NCBI RefSeq assembly: GCF_004138495.1
Contig: NZ_ML142869.1
Coordinates: 18,583-32,421 of the forward strand
Source: Phytoactinopolyspora endophytica
Lineage (GTDB): Bacteria > Actinomycetota > Actinomycetes > Jiangellales > Jiangellaceae
DNA length: 13,839 bases
Direction of reading: 5' to 3'
Below the pieces are notes generated by a model. It saw only the letters and a list, made by a program, of their open reading frames with translations. It was not told where the DNA came from and ran no database searches. Each line of letters begins with the position of its first letter. Within the stretch, counting starts at the first letter, position 1. Positions 7,973 through 13,839 of this stretch are shown piece by piece. The translations under genes were made by a program, and so were the position numbers.

Positions 7973-9728
7973 TGAGCAGGAGCACGTGCCCGATCCGAAG
8001 GGGCTCGCGGGCGCAATACTCGACTTCAACGCATGGGAGTTCTGGCAGTCGGCCAGTGCCGACCAGCAGCGTTCGCAGCTCGGCTACCAGCGGAAACTGG
8101 CAGACCGGAACGCTCAGTTCGCCGACAGATGCTTCGTCTCCGAGCTCGCGGCCTGCTATCCGGACGAGCTCGTGATGGGCGAGCGCTCCTACATCGCCGC
8201 GTTCGCCTACGTGACCGGATCGGTGCGAATGGGCGCGGACACGACAGTGAACGCCTACACCATTGTTCGCGGAAACATTCGATTGGGCGACGGTGTACGG
8301 ATAGGCGCACACTCGTCGCTACTGGGGTTCAACCACTCGATGGAGCCGGATCGCCCGGTCTTCCGCCAGCCGGTGGCGAGCAAGGGGATCACCGTGGGCG
8401 ACGACGTGTGGATCGGATCGAACGTGGTGGTCGTCGACGGCGTCGCCATCGGCGAACACAGCGTCATCGGAGCAGGTGCGGTGGTGACCAGGGACGTGCC
8501 GGCCTGGGCGGTGGTGGCTGGCAACCCGGCGCGCCGGTTACGAGACCGTCGTGACCCACGTGCCGGATCGTCGGCCGGACCGACGGCTGCGCAGCACGGC
8601 ACGCTCACGGCTCGGCTGGAGAAGTTCGGCCAGGTGGTGCGGGAGCAAGCCGTCGATGTGCTCGCACGTTGCTGGACGACCACCGACGACGAAGTCCGCG
8701 GGTGGTTCGTCGACCGGCCAGGCCGGCCACCGACCGTCCGGGCGCTGTGTGATGCGGTCGAGATCTCCGACCTGCTCCTCGGCCGGGCGCCAGCACAGTT
8801 GCCGGCCGAGCTGATCATCGACCGCCTCGGCAACTGGCAAGTCCAGGCGACAGGGCTGGTGCCGCAGCTCACTATCGATGGGAAAGCCGTGCGTCCTGGG
8901 CAGGCGACACTCCAGGACCACGATCTCGGCGGCGGCCCGGTGCGCTACCACATCCTGGCCGCCGGGCACGCGCTCGAGCTGCTCGGATCGTCGTTCCCGC
9001 ATCCCATCACGGCCGTCCACGACATCACGTCCGACCAGCTTGTGGCCACGCTCGAATCGCTACCGTGGACAGACCGTGCATGGTCCGCCGGAGACTGGAT
9101 CGATTGCTTCGCCACCGGCCTGTATTGGAACCGGCATCTGTTCGGAATCCGCGGCACACTCGACACCTTGATCGGCTGGCTACACACCCACGTCGACGCC
9201 CACACGGGCATGTGGGGCTCGCCGACCGTCTCCGAGGCACGCCGGCAGATGGTCAACGGCTACTACCGCCTGACCCGCGGCACGTTCGCCCAGTTCGGCC
9301 TCCCCGTCCCGCACCCGGAGCAGGTGATCGACACCGTGCTGGCGCACACCCGAGACACCCGATGGTTCGGCGAGGACGGCGGCACGGCGTGTGACGTACT
9401 GGACGTCATCCATCCGCTGTGGCTGACCGGCGCACAGACAAGCTACCGCCGAGCGGACGTCCACTCGTGGGCAGCCACACAATTGGACCAGGTCTTGCGA
9501 CGCTGGCATCCGCACGCCGGATTCGGCTTCGCTCCACGGCCAGGCAACGGACTCGACGCGGAACCAGGGCTACAAGGCACAGAGATGTGGCTCGCCATCA
9601 CCTGGTACCTCGCCAGCGTTCTGGGCGAAGCCGGCGCACTCGGCTACGCGCCGCGCGGCGTTCACCGGCCGGACGCTCGAATCGCGCGCATCCCGGAACG
9701 CGCCGGGGATCTCAATAGTCAACGGTGA
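7965..9728 (+). CDS. Hexapeptide-repeat acyltransferase fused to a long helical C-terminal domain
   Basis: 587 residues. Residues about 65-192 are a left-handed beta-helix O-acyltransferase of the maltose/galactoside acetyltransferase kind: repeated [IV]G-type hexapeptides (VRMGADTTVN, IRLGDGVRIG, ITVGDDVWIG, VAIGEHSVIG), the GFNHS loop with His124 as likely catalytic base, and the closing VVAGNPARRLR at 183-193. Such enzymes move acetyl from acetyl-CoA to a sugar hydroxyl. Free-standing members end near here; this one continues with about 390 residues rich in Trp, Tyr and helix-forming segments (e.g. YWNRHLFGIRGTLDTLIGWL, then a DAHTGMWGSP turn), suggestive of an alpha/alpha toroid but not recognised. 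GTG 7965 has GGAG 6 bases upstream and overlaps the lyase gene by 8 bases, so the two are translated together. No signal peptide. The function is probably modification of the lyase pathway's sugar or a related glycan (inference). Confidence 0.8.
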   Translation: MTDEQEHVPDPKGLAGAILDFNAWEFWQSASADQQRSQLGYQRKLADRNAQFADRCFVSELAACYPDELVMGERSYIAAFAYVTGSVRMGADTTVNAYTIVRGNIRLGDGVRIGAHSSLLGFNHSMEPDRPVFRQPVASKGITVGDDVWIGSNVVVVDGVAIGEHSVIGAGAVVTRDVPAWAVVAGNPARRLRDRRDPRAGSSAGPTAAQHGTLTARLEKFGQVVREQAVDVLARCWTTTDDEVRGWFVDRPGRPPTVRALCDAVEISDLLLGRAPAQLPAELIIDRLGNWQVQATGLVPQLTIDGKAVRPGQATLQDHDLGGGPVRYHILAAGHALELLGSSFPHPITAVHDITSDQLVATLESLPWTDRAWSAGDWIDCFATGLYWNRHLFGIRGTLDTLIGWLHTHVDAHTGMWGSPTVSEARRQMVNGYYRLTRGTFAQFGLPVPHPEQVIDTVLAHTRDTRWFGEDGGTACDVLDVIHPLWLTGAQTSYRRADVHSWAATQLDQVLRRWHPHAGFGFAPRPGNGLDAEPGLQGTEMWLAITWYLASVLGEAGALGYAPRGVHRPDARIARIPERAGDLNSQR

Positions 9729-9734
9729 CCAAGC

Positions 9735-9778
9735 GATGGACGGACCCCGCGTGCATGGTGGAGTCGCGGCTTTTCGCA
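9735..9778 (+). terminator. Weak candidate terminator after the rightward unit
   Basis: A CCGCG/CGCGG stem with a 13-base loop, followed by CTTTTCG, lies just past the acyltransferase stop. The stem is short and the T-run only four, so this is a weak candidate, but a stop of some sort is expected before the oppositely oriented remnants. Confidence 0.2.
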
Positions 9779-9788
9779 GTGATGACTA

Positions 9789-9979
9789 TCAGGCTCTAGC
9801 GAGTTCGAGCAACTCCTCGACGGACCAGTGGTCATCCACATGTGCGCCGTACTTCGCCGCGAGGATCGTGCCGTCCGTGCCGATGAGAAGGTCTGCCGGC
9901 AGGCCGAGATGTTCTTCTCGCCGTGAATCGTCACCAGGTCACGGCCGATGACGACGTCGCCGACGGTCAGCCGCATCAT
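9789..9979 (-). pseudogene. Peroxiredoxin-like (AhpC/TSA, thioredoxin fold) gene with the middle deleted
   Basis: The first 21 codons (MMRLTVGDVVIGRDLVTIHG...) are the N-terminus of an AhpC/TSA-type peroxiredoxin-like protein. At about 9917 the homology jumps, in another frame, to the C-terminal part (EHLGLPADLLIGTDGTILAA, then KYGAHVDDHWSVEELLELAR) and a proper TGA at 9791-9789. Intact relatives are about 200 residues; here only about 60 codons remain. The region that would carry the active-site cysteine block (typically FAGCPVCNLH-like) is gone, so the gene must be dead. AAAGGG lies just upstream of the ATG, showing it was once a normal start. It is convergent with the acyltransferase gene. 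Confidence 0.75.
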
Positions 9980-9988
9980 GAAACCCTT

Positions 9989-10200
9989 TCACCAAGCCGG
10001 CGATGTCTCCAGATGAGCTCTGCTGGCGATGGTCTCGGCCCGGAAGCTGGCAACCATCGTGGCCAGGAACGGCGCGAAGGTACAGCTCAGCGACGCGGTC
10101 GCGTACGGTGTGCGCGGTCACCCCGTTGGCCAAGTACCGCTGGCCGAACAGGCACGCTGCCACGAGGGCAAGGTCGCAGTTGTCATGTCCACATAACGGT
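9989..10200 (-). pseudogene. Decayed coding remnant, family not recognised
   Basis: On the minus strand a protein-like stretch (CDLALVAACLFGQRYLANGV, then TAHTVRDRVAELYLRA) reads well to about 10065. It then continues in a different frame as PFLATMVASFRAETIASRAH and ends in TGA at 9991-9989, only 9 bases before the peroxiredoxin start. The two parts together look like the C-terminal helices of one protein interrupted by a small indel. It may have been a regulator or partner of the peroxiredoxin, but I recognise no motif. Further upstream (10200-10290) another frame reads plausibly (VIQPRNPLGHAVRAVFVKKV), possibly more of the same ruin. Confidence 0.35.
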
Positions 10201-10401
10201 GGGGAGGTCCGCCTGACGGTGCGCAGCGCGCACCTTCTTCACGAAGACAGCCCGAACAGCGTGGCCGAGGGGGTTCCGCGGCTGGATCACGCGCTGTTCC
10301 TCACGCCTTACTCCCCCGCCGCCGAGTCATCAACGTTCCTGCAGGTCAACCCACTCCGCATCACGGGAAGCGGACCCGGGACCGCGTCCCGTGAATCGCG
10401 G

Positions 10402-10834
10402 CTAATCGGTAAGCTGCCATGTGATGTCCGCTGAGCCTATGTGCAGCGCACCCACAAAGAGTACCGTCTGAAAGTCGTTCTCCTGCGGTTCAACGACCAT
10501 AGCTGCCTCGTGATCAGCCGGGAGTAAGCCACCAACCGCGGTGACCCCGAAACTCTCTACGTCGCCGGGTTCATAGGAGAAATTGGCTAAGCCCTCAATG
10601 CTGGTTGTATCGGTCTCACGAAAGTCGCCGGACGGTGACGAGGTTGCCGTGACCATGGCGCCAGGTATCGCAATCGATTCGCATGTCGTTTCATCGATGC
10701 AGAGGTCCGCCGTCACCTGCACAGTCAGCTCAACTGTCGAGTCTGATGTGCACGAATACCAATAGAAACATGAGGGAAGACAAAACAAGCAATCTGAGCC
10801 GAGACGTTCGCCCAGGCTGCGCATAGCGTCTCAT
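10402..10834 (-). pseudogene. Small secreted lipoprotein, split by a frameshift at the lipobox
   Basis: From ATG 10834 one frame gives a good lipoprotein signal peptide: basic MRRYAQPGRTSRLR, then hydrophobic LLVLSSLMFLLV. It stops at a TGA soon afterwards. In the adjacent frame the sequence runs from SCTSDSTVELTVQV through about 115 residues to the stop at 10402-10404. Removing one T at about 10756 joins them as LLVSC, a textbook lipobox (L-V-S-C). The mature part has two further cysteines (CIDETTC), is rich in Thr/Ser/Val, and looks like an immunoglobulin-like or carboxypeptidase-regulatory beta-sandwich; no named family is recognised. Its base composition is less G/C rich than the left half. 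If the extra T is a sequencing error, this is a live gene; an ATG at 10824 opens the mature frame but gives no usable signal peptide. Confidence 0.6.
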
Positions 10835-10953
10835 GGTAGGGACGACTCCGCTCCTCGTCTAACGCGCTTGCTCTGTCTGGGCAACGGGGAAATTAGCGTA
10901 ACCGAGGCGCGTCAGGCGGAGCAACAGCTCAGGCCGTGTGTCGGCGTACGACC

Positions 10954-11150
10954 TCACGTGTCGGTCTGGTACGGGTTCTTGCGGACGTCGAGCTCAGGTT
11001 GGAGGGTGAAGTCAAGCTCGTCGAGGGGGTTCTGGTGGGGCAGCCGTGCGAGGCGTAGCTGGTTACGGAAGTGTCGGTCGTCTTTGACCCCGGCTTCCTC
11101 GCCGGTGACGAGGCCGAGGAAGTCTAGACAGCTCATCTGGTTGTTCTCGG
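10954..11150 (-). mobile_element. istB: IstB N-terminal stub (IS21-family remnant)
   Basis: The minus-strand reading LDFLGLVTGEEAGVKDDRHF followed by RNQLRLARLPHQNPLDELDF and TLQPELDVRK matches the N-terminal helper region of IstB, the ATPase partner of IS21 transposases (family pattern: ...R...RL..ARFP..KTLE.FDF.FQP.LD...). The frame ends at a TGA at 10956-10954 right where the ATPase core should begin. There is no Walker A, no istA and no recognised terminal repeat, so this is a dead fragment of about 60 residues. Confidence 0.6.
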
Positions 11151-11370
11151 CACACGCAGCGGGACGCCGCGGAGGCCGGTCCAGCGAGCCGGCGTACCTG
11201 CTGATCGGCGAGCACATACGGCAGGGCCGGCAATCCCCGCAGCGCCCCCTGATCAGCCACTGCGCGCACTGCGATGACCTGCCCATGGTGCGGTGCCCTG
11301 GGCACACCGGATCGGGAAGCACACGCCTTACGCGGCGTTCACCTCCTGAACGCTGTTAAAATTGATGATT
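11151..11370. other. Intergenic stretch with a cysteine-rich reading of unclear strand
   Basis: About 220 bases between the IstB stub and the Rossmann-protein remnant. The plus strand reads AYLLIGEHIRQGRQSPQRPL and then SHCAHCDDLPMVRCPGH, a zinc-ribbon-like spacing. The minus strand is also open and cysteine rich. No start with a convincing ribosome site was found on either strand, so no gene is called. Near 11340-11370 an A/T-rich patch follows the Rossmann gene stop. Confidence 0.25.
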
Positions 11371-12485
11371 TCACGACATCTCGGGTTCGACCACGTCGTC
11401 TCCACTACATTCCGCGCTGAGAATATCTTCTATCTCGTCAAAGTGCATTGCCGTCCATACGGCCGCAGACGTGCTTCGCCGTACCTTTTCTGGGTCATAA
11501 GCCCGCTCCTTGGCGTGCCAGGATGCCAGGCCTGAACTGGCGGTAAATATGCCGACGCCCGCTGCAAATGATCTCATGCGTCGATAACCGTGGATTATGA
11601 AGTGCCGTTTGGCCAGTCGCTCGAGTACCATGGCGACGCCGAGTCCGGTGCGGGACATCTGCCCTTGCGGATGGATCACCGCCTGACGGATTCGGAGGGG
11701 CCGATCCGCCCAGTCCGCGCCAGTCACCTCGACGATGATCTCTGTCGACATCGCCCTGCCATTGCGACGCGTGAAGCTGACGCCCTCGGCCAGATCGAAG
11801 CGGACGTTCTTTGCACCCGTCTCGGTTCCCAGCGCAACGATGTCGAGCGGTGATATCGCGAGTGCCTCCATGCGTGTGCCGTCTACGGCGTGGATCGTTG
11901 TCTGCATATCGCCCGCAGCTAGCCATGAGTAAATGCCGTCGCGGCGTTCCAAGGCGAGCGGTGATGCGCCGGTCAGGCGCTCCAGGTCAGCGACCTGCTC
12001 GGGCCCACCTTTGTCCTGATCATCGAGGACGGCAGCGATACGGATCCCTTCGACTCGTCTGAAGAGCGAGGCCAGCTGCAGCACAGGGATCGTCGTGGCG
12101 CCCACCAGCCACTCGGTACCCAGCACGATCGGTGCGCGGCCTGGTTGATGCATGAAGGTCGCCACTTCCGGGGCGATTTCGTGCGGTCCGGCCGAGATGC
12201 CGATATGCCCAACTCCTCGTGACTGCGCGAAACCCAGGGCAGACAAGCGGTCGTCCCTGTAAAGCGTGGCTATCGCGGCGACCGGTCGATTTCCGAGTCC
12301 CAGGTCTTCCGCGTCGAAGTTCACGTGACAGCCTCCGCGGCGCCCACACGACTCGCAACGCTCTGAGCCTTCACGAGGTCGCGTCCACCGATAAGCAGTG
12401 GGACATTGGGATGTGACGAGCGAAGATGGCATGCGGCCCATTGCCCGACAAGACCGGAGCCACCGGCGAGCAGGATTGGGTCCAA
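11371..12485 (-). pseudogene. Saccharopine-dehydrogenase-like NAD(P)-binding protein, frameshifted
   Basis: From TTG 12485 (AAGGAG 6 bases upstream) the first frame reads DPILLAGGSGLVGQWAACHL and then RSSHPNVPLLIGGRDLVKAQ, a clear Rossmann nucleotide-binding start with GGSGLVG and a conserved GGRD. It stops at a TGA after GAAEAVT. Shifted by one base at about 12324/12325 the protein continues VNFDAEDLGLGNRPVAA and stays open for 317 residues to 11371. Inserting one base restores EAVTVNFDAEDLG and a protein of about 370 residues, the usual size for saccharopine-dehydrogenase-like oxidoreductases. The substrate is unknown. The larger second part has no obvious start of its own, so unless the lost base is an error the protein would lack its cofactor site. 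An ATG at 12441 opens the second frame but yields an arginine-rich, non-Rossmann N-terminus. Confidence 0.72.
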
Positions 12486-12581
12486 CGTGGACTCCTTCAC
12501 AAAGTTATGGTTGCCACATCGGAACGTTGCGGTGCGGGTGGGCCTCGCCGAGGCGAGACGCGGCAGGGGCCCTGCGTCTCG

Positions 12582-12902
12582 CTATCCGCGTGGGATCGCG
12601 GCCGCGGCGATGATGACGTTTGTTCACGATGGTCGCGGCGACGGTACGCGCCACAGCCTCAGCCGCAGCGCCCGCACCCCAGGTGCCTTCCTTGAGCTCC
12701 TCGGCGCGGGCGATGACCGGTGAGGTCCACGGGATATCGCGGTCGAAGTGGGGCAGCATTCCGCTGCCGTAGAGGAGCGCAGCGACCCGGACCGTGGGCT
12801 CCGCACCGTCGACGAGCACGGCACGGACGCCGGCCAGCAGTCCATCACGGCGCCCGGTGATCTCGATGGGAAGGATGTTGTCGGCGGTGCCGTGCAGGAA
12901 AC
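12582..12902 (-). pseudogene. GPP34 (GOLPH3-like) family protein, C-terminal fragment
   Basis: The reading EITGRRDGLLAGVRAVLVDG followed by AEPTVRVAALLYGSGMLPHF and an RAEELKEGTWGAGAA helix matches the C-terminal half of actinobacterial GPP34 proteins (pattern LRAVL.DGAEP..R.AAL...L, then RA.EI.EG.W). The N-terminal half is replaced by the front of an aldo/keto reductase at about 12902. Near the end the frame slips again by one base in an AAA run (12619-12621); in the new frame NVIIAAAAIPRG ends with TAG at 12584-12582, a natural-looking tail. Eukaryotic GOLPH3 binds phosphoinositides; the actinobacterial role is unknown. Identification rests on pattern memory. Confidence 0.55.
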
Positions 12903-13222
12903 GAACCCTCCACAGCCAGGCGGATGTTGGCCTGAGAGCTGTCCATACCCGGGCGCCCGGTGTGAGAGACGAGGCCGAACTTGGTGGCCAGCACCACCTG
13001 CTCCCGGCGCCCTTTCACGGCGCGACCCACCAGCTCCTCATTGGTGAACGGGCCGTATGCGTCTGCGGTGTCGCGGCGCGTGACCCCCAGGTCGAGGGCC
13101 CGGTGGATCGTGCGGATCGACTCGCCGTCGTCACGGCCAGCGCCGGTGTAGAACGCCGACACCCCCATAACCCCCAGGCCGATGCGTGAGACGTCAAGCC
13201 CGTTCAGCGGGATGGTCCTCAT
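12903..13222 (-). pseudogene. Aldo/keto reductase, N-terminal fragment
   Basis: From ATG 13222 (MRTIPLNGLDVSRIGLGVMG) the sequence is a normal aldo/keto reductase front: DTADAYG with Asp51 and Tyr56, NEELVGRAVKGRREQVVLAT, and Lys81 in ATKFG. These are three of the four catalytic residues; the His about 35-40 residues further on is missing because AKR homology ends after LAVEGS at about 12902. Intact relatives have 300-340 residues; about 107 remain. The same frame runs on to 12845 as unrelated codons. AGAAGGG lies about 9 bases upstream of the ATG. The joint with GPP34 is an internal deletion that removed the back of one gene and the front of its neighbour. Confidence 0.75.
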
Positions 13223-13286
13223 CGCAGTAGTGCCCTTCTCTGATGTCGTTCAACAGTGGAACTCAGGCGAGAAGCCCGCGAGGGGC

Positions 13287-13718
13287 TCATCGTCGCGGTT
13301 CCCAAACGGACGGGCGGTCCGTGTCGCCACGCACCGGGTCTTTGCCGATCCGTCCGAGGTGCGTGTGCCTGAAGGCGTCCGGCATCTTCAAACCGTAGCC
13401 GAGGGCGCGATCAACGCCGACGTGGAAGGCCCACGCACAAGCCAGGACTCCGGTTGCCGCCGAAAGGTCCGGAAACGCAGGCTGCGTCACGAGCGCGGTC
13501 AGCCCCGCAAGGGCCGGCAATGCATAGTTGTGGACCAGGTTGTACGACGTCGCCCCCGCGGCGGTCGACCGCACGTATCCCAGCATCGAGAGGTCGAACA
13601 CGAGGAACGCAGCTAGCAGCACCCACCACCATGCGGGATACAGCACCACGACCGCGACAACGGCGAGCAGAGCCACGGCTCCCGCTTCGACCCGTTGAGT
13701 GAGATGGACCTGTCTCAT
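13287..13718 (-). CDS. DUF4260 family membrane protein
   Basis: 143 residues, typical length for DUF4260. Four or so membrane helices: about 10-40 (ALLAVVAVVVLYPAWWWVLL region), 57-80 and 87-112. The family pattern is clear: FDLSMLGY (about 41-48), SYNLVHNYALPAL, and near the end FHVGVDRALGYGLK with RHTHLGRIG. Function is unknown for the family. The ATG at 13718 is preferred because GGAGG sits 4 bases upstream; a TTG at 13733 right behind the previous stop would add 5 residues. It is intact, in contrast to everything between 9.73 and 13.22 kb, and lies 64 bases upstream of the AKR fragment on the same strand. The short gap from the preceding gene suggests co-transcription. Confidence 0.88.
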   Translation of the reverse strand: MRQVHLTQRVEAGAVALLAVVAVVVLYPAWWWVLLAAFLVFDLSMLGYVRSTAAGATSYNLVHNYALPALAGLTALVTQPAFPDLSAATGVLACAWAFHVGVDRALGYGLKMPDAFRHTHLGRIGKDPVRGDTDRPSVWEPRR

Positions 13719-13733
13719 GAGGCCTCCAACCAA

Positions 13734-13839
13734 CTATTGCGACACCGTGTTCAGCCCGTACTCGCCACCGGCGACCAATGTCGCGGTCGCGAAGACGTCG
13801 GGGTAGGGCCCCGCGAGGATGACGGCGGTTCCCGCACCG
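13734..13839 (-). CDS. C-terminus of an unidentified gene running off the window
   Basis: 35 codons are visible, ending with TAG at 13736-13734. The visible tail reads GAGTAVILAGPYPDVFATAT and LVAGGEYGLNTVSQ, and I do not recognise the family. The stop lies 15 bases before the DUF4260 ATG, so the two are probably in one operon. Codon use and composition look normal for the genome. Confidence 0.5.
   Translation of the reverse strand, partial: GAGTAVILAGPYPDVFATATLVAGGEYGLNTVSQ

Noticed and set aside
10003..10434. 143-codon plus-strand frame as a gene
   Set aside because: Composition is Arg/Ser/Trp rich with no motif, and the minus strand carries more protein-like sequence over the same bases.
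10868..11359. 163-codon plus-strand frame as one gene
   Set aside because: Its first two thirds are antisense to the IstB stub; only the cysteine-rich end is interesting and is recorded separately.
10954..11370. Complete IS21-type element
   Set aside because: No istA, no Walker A motif and no terminal inverted repeats could be seen.
10402..12485. All frameshifts explained purely as sequencing errors
   Set aside because: Single-base slips could be errors, but the neighbouring genes also lack large internal or terminal blocks, and no slip occurs in the first 9.7 kb. Left open for each individual site.
12845..12905. Aldo/keto reductase frame continuing to 12845 as a real C-terminus
   Set aside because: The last 18 codons (after VEGS) are His/Arg/Pro rich and are the out-of-frame reading of the GPP34 fragment.
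1..13839. CRISPR array, tRNA or rRNA genes, riboswitch
   Set aside because: No regularly spaced repeats and no cloverleaf or conserved rRNA segments were noticed on either strand; no riboswitch core was recognised. A covariance-model scan would be decisive but could not be run.

Overview
The window is high-GC DNA from an actinomycete. This is inferred from strongly G/C-biased third codon positions, GTG and TTG starts, actinobacterial-type lipoprotein signals, and families such as GPP34 and DUF4260. The genus cannot be named from this sequence. There are two very different halves.

Left half (1-9728), intact carbohydrate locus. Two transcription units diverge from a gap near 5.54-5.81 kb. The leftward unit reads, in order: a possible 26-codon leader, an RraA/HMG-aldolase-like lyase, a short-chain dehydrogenase, a GH105-type unsaturated uronyl hydrolase, a DppA/OppA-type substrate-binding lipoprotein, and a DppB/OppB-type permease cut by the window edge. 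The rightward unit has two overlapping genes: a heparinase II/III-like polysaccharide lyase with no visible signal peptide, and a 587-residue protein joining a left-handed beta-helix (hexapeptide) acyltransferase to a long, mostly helical C-terminal region that I do not recognise. My reading is uptake of a uronate-containing oligosaccharide by the ABC importer, cleavage inside the cell by the lyase, release of the 4,5-unsaturated uronate by the GH105 enzyme, and further handling by the SDR and RraA-like enzymes. The acyltransferase fusion is the least explained part. The substrate is unknown.

Right half (9729-13222), a gene graveyard. Almost every readable segment lies on the minus strand and is broken. 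They are: a peroxiredoxin-like gene with its middle deleted; a decayed unidentified reading frame; a small lipoprotein whose signal peptide and mature part are in different frames at the lipobox; an IstB (IS21-type) N-terminal stub; a saccharopine-dehydrogenase-like Rossmann protein split by one missing base; and a deletion joint between the front of an aldo/keto reductase and the back of a GPP34-family protein, whose tail is shifted again. The large deletions cannot be sequencing errors, and the absence of frameshifts in the first 9.7 kb suggests the small indels are also real decay.

Right edge (13287-13839). An intact DUF4260 membrane protein follows directly on the C-terminus of an unidentified minus-strand gene that runs off the window.

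No tRNA, rRNA, CRISPR array or complete mobile element was seen.
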